The notes beneath the pieces were generated by a model. The model was not told the DNA's origin. It saw only the letters and a program-made list of their open reading frames with translations, and ran no database searches. 64,000 nt of DNA from the NCBI RefSeq assembly GCF_026339875.1, contig NZ_JAPEPZ010000001.1, positions 3,844,001 to 3,908,000 on the forward strand, in the 5' to 3' direction. Every line of letters starts with the position of its first letter. The first letter of the stretch is position 1. Shown piece after piece: positions 34,152 through 42,874 of this stretch. Source of the stretch: Streptomyces sp. NBC_01571. Its GTDB lineage: Bacteria; Actinomycetota; Actinomycetes; Streptomycetales; Streptomycetaceae. The translations under genes were made by a program, and so were the position numbers.

Positions 34152-35361
34152 GCAGATCCCCCGGATCACCCCCACGGCACCCGCACCCGACGGGTCGGGG
34201 GGCCGGCGGAAGGCGCACTCGGGCCCCGTCCAGTGGCTCGTCGACCGGGCCGCGGCCGCGGGGGAACTTCTGACCGGTCGGCCGGTGTCCCTGTACGCCG
34301 CGTCGGTGCTGCGCATCGGCTACGGACTGCTCTACCTGGTCTTTCTGCTGCGCGAGTTCCCGCACCGTGACGAGATCTGGGGCCCCGACTCCCCGTGGAC
34401 CCCCGCGCTGGCGCGACAGCTCTTCGACCAGACAGGGTGGAACAGCATCCTGACCCTGTCCGACAGCCGCGCCTACTTCGAGCTCTGCTACGCGCTCGCC
34501 CTCGTCACGTCCGCGCTGTTCGTACTGGGCTGGCGGACGCGCGCCCTGTCCGTCCTCTTCGCCGTCGTGGTGGTCTCGTTCCATGCCCGGGCGATCTTCA
34601 TGACGGACGGGGGCGACAACCTGGTCCTGCTGATGGCCATCTATCTCGCCCTCACCGCGTGCGGCCGGCGCTGGTCCCTGGACGCACGGAGGGTCCGGCT
34701 GAGGACCGCTCGTGGCGGCGCCCCGGCGCCGCGGGTGGAGCACCACTTCCTCCGACAACTCCGCGCGTCCCTGGCCACCTTGACCACGGTGGTCCACAAC
34801 TGCGGCATGTTCGTCATCGCGGCCCAGGTCTGTTTCCTCTACGGATCAGCCGGCCTGTTCAAGGTCCAGGGCGCTTCCTGGGGCGCCGGAACCGCTCTCC
34901 ACTTCGTCCTGAACCTCCGGCTCTTCCAGCCCTGGCCCGCGCTCTCCCACTACGTGGACCAGCACACGATCCTGATCGCGATCGCCGGCTACCTGACGGT
35001 GCTCCTGCAGGTGGCCTTCCCGTTCGTGCTGTTCGGCAGGCTCAAGTACCCGGTTCTCGCCATGCTGCTGGGTATGCACCTCGGCATCGCGGTGCTCATG
35101 GGGCTGCCTCTCTTCTCCGGCGCGATGATCGTCGCGGACGCCGTGTTCCTGCCCGACCGCTTCTACGTCTTCCTTCCTCGCCTGTGCCGACGCGTGGGGC
35201 TGCGGACAGGTGTGTGGCGGCCGGCACCCTCGCGGGCGACGGGAGCCGGGTCGGTACCCGCGCAGGGCGGGCCCGGCGTACCCGGCCCGAAGCGTCCCTC
35301 CGCTTCGCCGGAACCGAGAGACACCCCGGTCACCACAGAGCTCGCGTCCGGCAAGGACTGA
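34141..35361 (+). CDS. HTTM domain membrane protein
   Basis: A 406-residue polytopic protein with about eight hydrophobic segments. The HTTM domain begins near residue 50 (YAASVLRIGYGLLYLVFLL) and continues through FHARAIFMTDGGDNLVLLM, FLYGSAGLFKVQG and the last helices near 330. HTTM proteins are related to vitamin-K-dependent gamma-carboxylase and to SdpB. The final 60 residues are Pro/Gly-rich. It overlaps the DUF5819 gene by 11 bases and is followed by a tiny hydrophobic peptide gene, an arrangement reminiscent of SdpA-SdpB plus a peptide. The substrate is unknown. Confidence 0.85.
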   Translation: MGTEQIPRITPTAPAPDGSGGRRKAHSGPVQWLVDRAAAAGELLTGRPVSLYAASVLRIGYGLLYLVFLLREFPHRDEIWGPDSPWTPALARQLFDQTGWNSILTLSDSRAYFELCYALALVTSALFVLGWRTRALSVLFAVVVVSFHARAIFMTDGGDNLVLLMAIYLALTACGRRWSLDARRVRLRTARGGAPAPRVEHHFLRQLRASLATLTTVVHNCGMFVIAAQVCFLYGSAGLFKVQGASWGAGTALHFVLNLRLFQPWPALSHYVDQHTILIAIAGYLTVLLQVAFPFVLFGRLKYPVLAMLLGMHLGIAVLMGLPLFSGAMIVADAVFLPDRFYVFLPRLCRRVGLRTGVWRPAPSRATGAGSVPAQGGPGVPGPKRPSASPEPRDTPVTTELASGKD

Positions 35362-35527
35362 GAGTGGACTGGGTCGTCACGCGCCGCGTCCACGACGTGC
35401 TCCGTCAGGAGTACGGGCGCAGATCACCGCGGGGCAGCAGAATCACCCGGGCCTGAAAGCTCCCGACCGGGGAACCCGACTTCTGCGACACCGATGGGTG
35501 CCGCTTCCCCGAAGGAAAGAGAAGATC

Positions 35528-35602
35528 GTGTACATAGGTCTGGGTACTGTCGTCCTCATCATCGTCATCGTCGCCGTCGTCATGATGCTGCGCCGCGGCT
35601 GA
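35528..35602 (+). CDS. tiny hydrophobic peptide, 24 aa
   Basis: A 24-codon frame with GTG at 35528 preceded by GAAGGAAAGAGA. The peptide is almost entirely one membrane helix (MYIGLGTVVLIIVIV...) ending in RRG. A perfect 8-bp hairpin lies 38 bases downstream, as expected for the end of a transcript. It follows the HTTM gene by about 165 bases. It could be a separate small membrane protein or part of the DUF5819-HTTM unit. An in-frame upstream GTG would add ten basic residues. Confidence 0.5.
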   Translation: MYIGLGTVVLIIVIVAVVMMLRRG

Positions 35603-35640
35603 CCCACGCCCGCGTTCCACACGGTCAGCCATGAACCACA

Positions 35641-35671
35641 GCCCGCCCCGAATCTCCATCTCCGGGCGGGC
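35641..35671 (+). terminator. hairpin after the 24-aa peptide gene
   Basis: Perfect 8-bp arms GCCCGCCC/GGGCGGGC with a 15-base loop. Confidence 0.55.
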
Positions 35672-36093
35672 ATGGTCATGATCGGCAACGGCCGGCTGCG
35701 GTGCTGCGAGAGCGGTGCGGTCCGCTCATGGCACCGAGCCCGGCTGACACCCTTGGCGCGTCACAGGCCCGCGCCGGCTCCGTGGAGGTGCGTGTCCGCC
35801 CCCGGCAGCACCCGGCAGCACCACCCCGCAGGCGACCAGCCCGGCCGTGACCGCCAGAACCGGGCCGGAAATCCGTGGACGATGATCCGCGTCCATCCGC
35901 CGCAATGACAAATAGCATAATGGCGAGGAAATTCAACGGGCCGCCGCTTTCCTCGAATTCGCGTTCCGGGCAACAGTGCCACGGTCACCCTTGTTAATCT
36001 GCGACTCCCAGAGATTGTCGACAAGGGATCGAACACGCCAATTGGTGAGGAATATTTGCCTTGGCCGAATAATGGCGTAGTCCGGTCGAGAGG
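35672..36093. other. AT-enriched gap without a gene
   Basis: The part from about 35880 to 36080 has markedly lower GC than the rest of the window (for example GACAAATAGCATAATGG) and no credible frame. This suggests acquired or decaying DNA upstream of a broken gene. Confidence 0.45.
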
Positions 36094-36324
36094 ATACGGA
36101 CCACGCAGGACTTTTCTCGTCGCGGACTGCTGAAGGCCACGGCGGTCACCGGTGCGAGCGCGGTCGTTCTCCCGGGCATCGCGGCCGCGGAGGCCCCGGG
36201 CGCGAGCGCCCTCGCCTCCGAGGCCGGAGGCGCGACGTGCGGGCCGGCGAAGCTGACCGGCCGCATAGTCCGTCCCAACGATCCCGACTACGCGAACGCG
36301 AGCCTCGGGTGGGACGAGCTCTTC
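36094..36324 (+). pseudogene. fragment of a Tat-exported FAD-binding oxidoreductase
   Basis: An open stretch without a start codon. It translates to a twin-arginine signal ([22 protein letters not shown]) and then the first residues of a BBE-type FAD-linked oxidase ([22 protein letters not shown]). An AGAGG-like site precedes ATA at 36094 where ATG would be expected. Similarity ends at about 36324 and the frame then runs into unrelated sequence overlapping the ComB-like gene. It is a remnant of a flavin oxidoreductase gene, with both start codon and more than 80 percent of the body lost. Confidence 0.6.
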
Positions 36325-36374
36325 CGGGTGCCGACTGGGGAACCCGTGGCGAGCCGGGCGGTCAGAATGGCGCG

Positions 36375-37073
36375 ATGGAGCATCGCCTCGTGGGCATCCC
36401 AGAGTTGACCGGCGTTCCCCGTGTCGCCGTCGTCATCGACGTCATGCGCGCCTTCACCGTGGCTGCCTGGGCCTTCTCGCGAGGCGTCGAGAGGATCGTC
36501 CTCGCCTCATCGGAGAGTGAGGCACTTGCCCTGAAGGAAAGCCACTCGGGTTGGCTGGCTCTGAAGGACGGAGCGCCGGCAGCGGGCTTCGACGCGGTGA
36601 ACTCACCCGGCTTGCTCAGGTCACGCGATTTCGCCGGCCGCACGCTGGTGCAGAAGACGACGGCAGGAACCGTGGGCGCGCTGGCCGTCGCGAACGCGCC
36701 GCTGGTCCTGTGCGCGAGCTTCGTGGTGGCCGGCCCGACCGCGCGGTTCCTGCGGACCAGGGATGCCGGTCCGGTGACGTTCGTTGTCACCGGCGAGGGA
36801 GGCCGGGCCGACGAGGACCGGGCCTGCGCCGAATACATTGGCCGATGTATGGCCGGAGGCGATGTCGACCCGGCCCCCTACCTCCACCGCGCGAGGACTT
36901 CTCGTGCCGCGGCGGACCTCGCCGGTGGGCTGCGGAGTGGTTACCACCCGGACGATGTCGATCTCTGTCTGGAGATCGACAGGTTCTCCTTCGCCATGAC
37001 GGCTCGCCAGGAAGAGTCCCTGACGGTGCTCCGTCCCGTTGCGGTGCCCACCATCCCGTCCGGTCTCCGCTGA
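36375..37073 (+). CDS. 2-phosphosulfolactate phosphatase (ComB) family protein
   Basis: A 232-residue protein of the ComB family. Diagnostic parts are [16 protein letters not shown] (about 18-33), [16 protein letters not shown], and an acidic EDRACAEYI segment. The founding enzyme removes phosphate from 2-phosphosulfolactate in coenzyme M synthesis. In Streptomyces there is no coenzyme M, so the physiological substrate is probably a different phosphoacid. The ATG at 36375 has no clear ribosome site; the longer frame starting at 36237 is not family-like. It is convergent with an ECF sigma gene. Confidence 0.8.
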   Translation: MEHRLVGIPELTGVPRVAVVIDVMRAFTVAAWAFSRGVERIVLASSESEALALKESHSGWLALKDGAPAAGFDAVNSPGLLRSRDFAGRTLVQKTTAGTVGALAVANAPLVLCASFVVAGPTARFLRTRDAGPVTFVVTGEGGRADEDRACAEYIGRCMAGGDVDPAPYLHRARTSRAAADLAGGLRSGYHPDDVDLCLEIDRFSFAMTARQEESLTVLRPVAVPTIPSGLR

Positions 37074-37218
37074 CCTGCTGGAACTCTGGATTTCAGGCGG
37101 CGGCGCTCACCGATCAGGGCGGCCTCTGCCGCCTACGCCGGTCGCTGGGAGCGATGCGGGTGTCGATGATGTTCCCAGGTCCCCGTGTCCCTCTGAGCCA
37201 GAGGATCCGAGAGGCCCG

Positions 37219-37740
37219 TCAGTCGAGAAAGCCCCGCCGACGTGCGGCGTCGGTGAGCACGCGAACCAACCAGTGCCGTCCGTGGCACAACCGGAGCATC
37301 GCGACGCCGTGGGGTATCCCAAGGATTTCCGAGACCTCCCTCGCGGAGAAGTCTTCGACGTCCGCGAGATGGACAACGATCGCCAGCTTTCGGGGAAGTT
37401 CCCCGAGAGCCGCTTTCACCTCATGGCCGGACAGCCGGTCCAGGGCCTGGGATCGAGGCATCCGAGGCGCACTGAGCGTCGGAGGGTGCTTCACCGTCCG
37501 CCAACGGCGGGGACATCCCGCCGAGCATGTCGACCGTGCCGAGCACTCCCCCTCACCGGGGGCGTGGAAAGCGGTGTCGGCCAGGAGGTGGAACAGCCGG
37601 AGCTGGAGGCTCGTGCCGCCGGTGAACGCACCGAACGCGCTGAAAGCCCGGACATACGTCTCTTGCACCAGGTCTTCGGCGAGAGCGCGGTGGTGGGTCA
37701 CGTGTGTCGCGGCCACGTACAGACGGTCGAGGAATGGCAT
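37219..37740 (-). CDS. ECF-type sigma-70 factor, SigR-like
   Basis: A 173-residue sigma factor. Region 2 is at 1-60 (HRALAEDLVQETYVRAF, the core-binding/-10 part). An unusual 40-residue Cys/Arg-rich linker follows, then region 4 (about 105-165: LGELPRKLAIVVHLADVEDFSAREVSEILGI). Region 4 resembles the SigR/SigH group, although the normal TVMSRLHRGR segment reads VAMLRLCHGR. The frame extends upstream in sigma-like sequence (RLLVRFESEAM) to a stop but contains no start codon, so the N terminus may be slightly truncated. No anti-sigma (RsrA-type) gene is adjacent. Targets are unknown. Confidence 0.75.
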   Translation of the reverse strand: MPFLDRLYVAATHVTHHRALAEDLVQETYVRAFSAFGAFTGGTSLQLRLFHLLADTAFHAPGEGECSARSTCSAGCPRRWRTVKHPPTLSAPRMPRSQALDRLSGHEVKAALGELPRKLAIVVHLADVEDFSAREVSEILGIPHGVAMLRLCHGRHWLVRVLTDAARRRGFLD

Positions 37741-38018
37741 GGCCTCGCTTTCGAAGCGTACGAGGAGCCGGACTTGATCCTGGGCTGCTGGGTGAAGGAT
37801 TCGAGGCGCCGGGGCCCCGTGGAGCCAGGATCTGAGTCTCGGTGGAGCTGCCGGACGGGATACGTCGCCGCCCGGGCGGTCGAGGCCTATTCATCGTTGC
37901 GATCTCGTAGATCAGCGGAGAACCCACTCATGGAGGAGCACATGTCCGTCCGCGGAGAGGCCGAGGAGACACGGGGCGGCCGAGTGGGCCTGGAGCCGCT
38001 TCGCTCGTCCGCCCCGTC
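37741..38018. other. gap between the sigma gene and epoxide hydrolase
   Basis: Promoter region of the minus-strand sigma gene. In-frame sigma-like codons continue for about 10-15 residues beyond the ATG. No other gene is supported. Confidence 0.4.
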
Positions 38019-38047
38019 GTGCCGGCGCCTGTTCAGGCGTCGGGCAC
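38019..38047 (-). terminator. hairpin at the end of the epoxide hydrolase gene
   Basis: Interrupted stem GTGCC..CGCCTG/CAGGCG..GGGCAC with a 2-base loop, touching the stop codon at 38047. Confidence 0.55.
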
Positions 38048-39243
38048 TAGCGCATGGAGCGGAAGCCTGTGCGAAGCTCGTTCACGAGGAGCTCCGGCTG
38101 CTCCCAGGCGGCGAAGTGCCCGCCCTTGGGGAGCCGGTTGTAGTGGACGAGGTTCGGATAGGCCTGCGCGGTCCAGCTCTTGGGGGCCTGGTAGAGCTCG
38201 TCGGGGAAGACGCTCACGGCGACCGGGAGCTTGACCCCGTTGACGGCGAAGAACGGAGTCGTGTTCTCCGCGTAGAGACGGGCCGCGGAGACCGCGGTGT
38301 TCGTCAGCCAGAACAGCGTGACGTTGTCCAGGACGTCATCACGGGACAGACCCTCGCTCACACCGTCGAAAGCACGGGTGATCATGGCCAGGCTCTTCGC
38401 GTCGTGGTCGAGCAGGAAGGACGCCAGACCCACCGGGGAGTCCGCCAGCCCGGTCAGGGACTGCGGACGCGAACCCATCATGTACGCGTAGTAGACGTGC
38501 CGGTACACGAAGTCCAGCTGGTCGACCGCCGTCTGCTCCTCGTCGGACAGTGTCAGGCCCTCGGGCAGCGGGTCGCCCTTGGCGAGCGCGGCGTCGATGT
38601 CGGTCGGAATCACCTTCGGCATGTTGGTGTGGATGCCGATCAGGCCCTCGGGCTCCTGCGAACCCATCAGGTCGGTGACGATCGCACCCCAGTCGCCGCC
38701 CTGCGCGACGTATTCGGTGTAGCCCAGGCGCTTCATCAGCTCACCCCACGCGGCAGCGATGCGCTCCGGGCTCCAGCCCTTCTCCGAGGGCTTACCGGAG
38801 AACCCGTAGCCGGGCATCGACGGAATCACCACGTGGAAAGCGTCCGAGGCGTCCCCGCCATGAGCGGTCGGGTTGGTGAGCGGCTCGATGATCTTCAGCT
38901 GCTCGACGACCGAACCCGGCCACCCGTGCGTCACGATCACCGGCAGGGCGTTTTCGTGCTTGGAGCGGACGTGGATGAAGTGGATGTCCAGCCCGTCGAT
39001 CTCGGTGATGAACTGCGGGTAGGAGTTCAGCTTCGCCTCGACCTTGCGCCAGTCGTACTCCTTCGCCCAGTACCGCGCCAGTTCCTGAACCGTGGAAAGC
39101 TGCGTGCCCTGGGACTGGTCGGCGACGGTCTCCTTCTCGGGGAAACGCGTCGCCTCGATGCGCGCACGCAGGTCCTGGAGCTCCGCCTCGGGGAATTCGA
39201 AGGTGAAGGACCGGATTGCCGTCGATGCGGCAGTGTCAGACAT
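38047..39243 (-). CDS. epoxide hydrolase family alpha/beta hydrolase
   Basis: A 398-residue enzyme. The N-terminal EHN domain (about 10-115) precedes the alpha/beta hydrolase fold. Oxyanion-hole HGWPG is at 106-110, the nucleophile Asp184 lies in QGGDWGA, and the catalytic His is in KGGHFAAWEQ (about 376). Family members open epoxides to diols on xenobiotics or secondary metabolites. AAGGAGA nine bases before the ATG at 39243 supports the start. It is divergent from a large LuxR-family regulator with a 20-bp palindrome between them, which suggests local regulation. Confidence 0.92.
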   Translation of the reverse strand: MSDTAASTAIRSFTFEFPEAELQDLRARIEATRFPEKETVADQSQGTQLSTVQELARYWAKEYDWRKVEAKLNSYPQFITEIDGLDIHFIHVRSKHENALPVIVTHGWPGSVVEQLKIIEPLTNPTAHGGDASDAFHVVIPSMPGYGFSGKPSEKGWSPERIAAAWGELMKRLGYTEYVAQGGDWGAIVTDLMGSQEPEGLIGIHTNMPKVIPTDIDAALAKGDPLPEGLTLSDEEQTAVDQLDFVYRHVYYAYMMGSRPQSLTGLADSPVGLASFLLDHDAKSLAMITRAFDGVSEGLSRDDVLDNVTLFWLTNTAVSAARLYAENTTPFFAVNGVKLPVAVSVFPDELYQAPKSWTAQAYPNLVHYNRLPKGGHFAAWEQPELLVNELRTGFRSMR

Positions 39244-39452
39244 GTGGGGGTTCTCCTTGCGGTGGTCAGCGGCTCCGTGCCGCGGGACTCGTCCACAGTG
39301 GATGGGGGCGACGCGCGTCGCCCCAGGGGAACCCCCGGGGTCGGTCCCGTGGCCGGAACCCGGGGGCGGTCCGAGCCCGGCACGCATACCGAAATCAACA
39401 GAAGCGGAATAAGGTCATATGGCGGGGTAATCGGCGTATCAGGGAGCGACCC
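39244..39452. promoter_or_regulatory. divergent promoter with a 20-bp perfect palindrome (39305-39324)
   Basis: The palindrome GGGGCGACGC/GCGTCGCCCC lies 62 bases from the epoxide hydrolase start and 129 from the regulator start. It is a candidate operator for a dimeric regulator, though GC-rich palindromes also arise as terminators. Confidence 0.55.
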
Positions 39453-42269
39453 ATGGGAGTGCCCGCCGTCGATTCACCGGTCACACTCCGTGGCCGAGGC
39501 CAGGAGAAGGCTGCGTTGGAGCGTGCGCTGGACACGGCGCGCGGAGGTAGCAGCGCTGTGCTGGTGCTTCGCGGCGAGGCGGGGATCGGGAAGACCGCGC
39601 TGTTGGGCTATGCGGCCGGCCGGGCCGAGGGGTTCCGCACCACCGCCGTCGCGGGCGTCGAGTCGGAGATGGAGCTCCCGTTCGCGGGCCTTCAACAGTT
39701 GTGCGCTCCCCATATGGGCCGGCTCCAAGGGCTGCCCGGACCGCAGCGGAATGCCCTGTCCGTCGCGTTCGGGCTGCGGGAAGGAGAGGCGCCCAACCAG
39801 TTCCTGGTGGGTCTGGCCGTGCTCGGTCTGCTGGCCGGCGCCGCCGAGGACCGGCCGCTGGCCTGTCTCGTCGATGACGCGCAGTGGCTCGACGACGGTT
39901 CACTGCAGGTGCTCGGATTCGTCGCACGGCGATTGGTGGCCGAGCCGGTGGCTTTGATCTTCGCCCTGCGGGATTCTGCCAGTGATCGTGAACTGGCGGG
40001 TCTGCCGGAAATGCTCGTCTCGGGCATGAGGGATCCCGAGGCGCGAGCCCTGCTGGCATCGGCCGTGCGCGTGCCCTTCGATCCCCTGGTACGGGAGCGG
40101 ATCGTGGCCGAAGCACGCGGAAACCCGATGGCTCTGCTGCAGCTGCCGCGCGCGCTCGATCCCGCCGAGCTGGCGGGCGGCTTCGGGTTCCCCGGCGGAG
40201 GCCCCGTGGCCGGCAGTATCGAGACCGCCCTCCGCCGGCGCCTCCATACGCTGCCTGACGAGAGTCGACGGCTTTTGATGACTGCCGCGGCCGAGCCGAC
40301 CGGGGATGTGGAGCTCCTGTGGCGCGCGGCCGGCCTGCAGGGGATAACCGGGGACGCCGTCGCGGCGGCCGAAGCCACCGGTCTGGTCAAATTCGGAGCC
40401 GGGGTCCGTTTCCAGCACCCCTTGGTACGCTCAGCCGTATACCGGACAGCATCCGCGCCGGAGCGCAGGGCCGCCCACAAGGCGCTGGCGGAAGCCACCG
40501 ACCCGCACCACGATCCCGATCGCAGGGCCTGGCATCGCGCTCACGCCACCGCCCGGCCCGACGAGGATGTCGCCTTCGATCTGGAACGCTCCGCCTGCGG
40601 GGCGGAGAGCAGAGGCGGCGCCGCCGCGGCAGCTGCCTTCCTGCGGCGGGCGGCGGAGCTGACGCCCGACCCCGCGCGCCGCGTCACCCGCGCGCTGGCT
40701 GCCGCCCAGGCAGCGATCGACGCCGGCGGGGGCGACCAGGCCCACCACATGCTGGCGGTGGCCGAGACCGGTCCCCTCGATGACCTTCAGAGCGCCCGCT
40801 TGGAGCGGCTGCGGGCCCGGCTGGTGTTCTCCGAAGTGCGCGGCAGCGACGCGCCCCGGCTCCTGCTCGACGCCGCGCACCGGCTGGAGCCCCTGGATGC
40901 GGCCCTCGCCCGCGACACCCTGCTGGAGGCGACCGGCGCGGCGATCTTCGCCGGCCAGTTGAACGAGGGACCGGGATTGCGCGAGGTAGCGGAGGCGGCC
41001 CGCGCCGGACCGCCGCCCTCGACGCCGCCGCGGATGGTCGATGTCCTTCTGGACAGCTTTGCCAGCTTGATCATCGACGGCTACGCGACCGGCGTCGATA
41101 CTCTGAGGCGTGCCCTGCACGTCGTTCTGGAGCGACAGAGATCCAGCGCGGCGGATACCGACAGGCGATGGCTGTGGTTGGCGTTCCGGGTGACGCCCGA
41201 GGCCCTCGCACCGGAGCTGTGGGACGACGAGGCGTGGTACGAGTTGGCGACCGGCGCGGTCGCTGTCGCTCGCGGGACGGGAGCGCTCGCCGTCCTCCCG
41301 ATGGCACTGAGCTACCAGGCATGCTTCCACGTGCATGCCGGTCAGTTCGACACCGCGGCGGCCCTGATCGACGAGGCGACGGCTATCTCGGAGGCGATCG
41401 GCGGCGCGCCCATGATGTACTCGGAACTCGTGCTCGGTGCCTGGCGAGGACGGGAAACCCAGGCGCTGGCCGGCATCGAGAAGACCATCGAAGAAGTGCG
41501 CCCCCGGGGTGAGGGACGCGTTATCGGCCTGGCCGAGTACGCGACCGCCGTGCTCTACAACGGCCTCGGCCGTTACGAGGACGCGCTTGCCGCCGCGACA
41601 CGTGCCTGCCGGTTCGAAGACCTGGGATTCTTCGGCTGGGCACTGGCCGAACTCATCGAGGCGGCTGCCCGCAACGGGCAGCCGGAGGCAGCCGTTTCCG
41701 CGCTGGCCAGGCTCAGCGAACGCACCCGTGCCTGTGGCACCGAATGGGCGTTGGGTACGGAGGCCTGCTCGCGCGCGCTGCTGAGCGACGACCGAGCCGC
41801 CGAGTCGCTCTACCAGGAGGCGATCGAGCGTCTGGAACGTTGCCGGGTCACCGTCCACCAAGCCCGCGCCCGGCTGCTGTACGGCGAGTGGCTGCGCCGC
41901 CGGAACCGCCGCCATGACAGCCGCACTCAGCTCCGCACCGCCTATGAGACGTTCACCCGGGTCGGCGCCGAAGGATTCGCCGAGCGCGCCCGTAGGGAAC
42001 TCCTCGCCACCGGGGAGACCGCCCGCAAACGGACCTTCGGCACCGACTCCGAACTGACCGGCCAGGAGGCCCAGATCGCGGGGCTCGCCGGGGAAGGGCT
42101 CACCAACACCGAGATAGCCGCCCAGCTCTTCATCAGCTCACGCACGGTGGAATGGCACCTCGGCAACGTCTTCGCCAAGCTCGGGCTCAGCTCCCGCAGG
42201 CAACTGCGCTCCGCGTTGCCTCCGCCGAACCAGCGCCGCAGACGGCAGAACCAGCAGGTGGCGACCTGA
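39453..42269 (+). CDS. LuxR-family large ATP-binding (LAL/MalT-like) transcriptional regulator
   Basis: A 938-residue regulator. An N-terminal AAA ATPase has GEAGIGKTALL (41-51, Walker A) and LACLVDDAQWLDD (Walker B). A long helical TPR-like middle covers about 300-860. The C-terminal LuxR HTH is LTGQEAQIAGLAGEGLTN ... FISSRTVEWHLGNVFAKLG (about 865-920). LAL proteins typically activate neighbouring catabolic or biosynthetic genes in response to a bound ligand. The ATG at 39453 with GGGAG eight bases upstream is chosen; the frame opens at 39216 but would cross the divergent promoter. It likely controls the epoxide hydrolase gene. Confidence 0.92.
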   Translation: MGVPAVDSPVTLRGRGQEKAALERALDTARGGSSAVLVLRGEAGIGKTALLGYAAGRAEGFRTTAVAGVESEMELPFAGLQQLCAPHMGRLQGLPGPQRNALSVAFGLREGEAPNQFLVGLAVLGLLAGAAEDRPLACLVDDAQWLDDGSLQVLGFVARRLVAEPVALIFALRDSASDRELAGLPEMLVSGMRDPEARALLASAVRVPFDPLVRERIVAEARGNPMALLQLPRALDPAELAGGFGFPGGGPVAGSIETALRRRLHTLPDESRRLLMTAAAEPTGDVELLWRAAGLQGITGDAVAAAEATGLVKFGAGVRFQHPLVRSAVYRTASAPERRAAHKALAEATDPHHDPDRRAWHRAHATARPDEDVAFDLERSACGAESRGGAAAAAAFLRRAAELTPDPARRVTRALAAAQAAIDAGGGDQAHHMLAVAETGPLDDLQSARLERLRARLVFSEVRGSDAPRLLLDAAHRLEPLDAALARDTLLEATGAAIFAGQLNEGPGLREVAEAARAGPPPSTPPRMVDVLLDSFASLIIDGYATGVDTLRRALHVVLERQRSSAADTDRRWLWLAFRVTPEALAPELWDDEAWYELATGAVAVARGTGALAVLPMALSYQACFHVHAGQFDTAAALIDEATAISEAIGGAPMMYSELVLGAWRGRETQALAGIEKTIEEVRPRGEGRVIGLAEYATAVLYNGLGRYEDALAAATRACRFEDLGFFGWALAELIEAAARNGQPEAAVSALARLSERTRACGTEWALGTEACSRALLSDDRAAESLYQEAIERLERCRVTVHQARARLLYGEWLRRRNRRHDSRTQLRTAYETFTRVGAEGFAERARRELLATGETARKRTFGTDSELTGQEAQIAGLAGEGLTNTEIAAQLFISSRTVEWHLGNVFAKLGLSSRRQLRSALPPPNQRRRRQNQQVAT

Positions 42270-42302
42270 CGGCGAATCAGGGACGTCGCGCCGTCGCAAC
42301 GG

Positions 42303-42363
42303 GCTTGAAAGAGGTCGTGGCAGCGGTGTCACCGTGGGTTCAAATCCCACACGCACCTCCGCC
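42303..42363 (+). tRNA. tRNA-Ser-like 3' fragment (not a complete tRNA)
   Basis: It contains a type II long variable arm (GTGGCA/TGTCAC, loop GCGG), a perfect T-arm (GTGGG TTCAAAT CCCAC) and then ACGCACCTCCG resembling an acceptor 3' strand. An upstream CTTGAAA could be a seryl TGA anticodon loop but its stem does not pair. No matching 5' acceptor strand is present. It is best read as a tRNA remnant or an integrative-element attachment half-site within the accessory stretch. Confidence 0.5.
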
Positions 42364-42540
42364 CAGGACGCCTGGTCTCTGCCCGGTTGCTGAACTCCGA
42401 GGCCGTTCATAGGCGTTGATGCCGACGATGGATGTCAACAGGCCGCGATGCATCAAGGCCGCGGCACAGACGCTCGGAAGACAAGGGTGGAGGCGCGGGA
42501 CGGCCTGATCGCCCAGGTCACTCCCGCTTCGGAAGGTCGG

Positions 42541-42828
42541 TCAGCGGTCGAGCGGCGCGGGCTGCGACTGCCGACGGTGGCGCCTCGTCTTGAGGAGCGT
42601 GGTGAGGGCTCCGACGAACCCCACACTCAGCGCAAACCCCGCAACGATCATTCCCGCATTGTCGTCGACCGAGCCCACCATCACCGTGAGCGCCCACGTA
42701 CCGAAAGCGCCGAGGCACCATGCTCGGGCAGCGAGATTGCCCCGCCGGCGCCACTGATGGAAGAGAAAGCTGCGACTGCGACCTGAGGGCTGTCCCGCGA
42801 TCCTCCGATGAGTTCCGCCGGCTGCGCC
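42541..42828 (-). pseudogene. possible remnant of a small two-TM membrane protein
   Basis: The minus frame ending at 42541 translates into two plausible membrane helices (LGAFGTWALTVMVG and IVAGFALSVGFVGALTTLL) with a basic tail. No ATG, GTG or TTG lies between the preceding stop near 42830 and the first helix. It may be a decayed gene or a chance frame. Confidence 0.3.
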
Positions 42829-42874
42829 GGTCTACCAGGACGCACGCCATCGAGCCACCGACTGGAGACCCGCC

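Noticed and set aside
36237..36374. Upstream extension of the ComB-like gene
   Set aside because: Overlaps the FAD-oxidase fragment in another frame and has no family similarity.
37039..39957. 972-codon plus-strand frame spanning sigma, epoxide hydrolase and the regulator start
   Set aside because: Runs antisense through two well-supported genes and out of frame into a third; no domain signature.
42448..42786. 112-codon plus-strand frame after the tRNA-like fragment
   Set aside because: Arg/Glu/Pro-rich composition without a ribosome site or family features.
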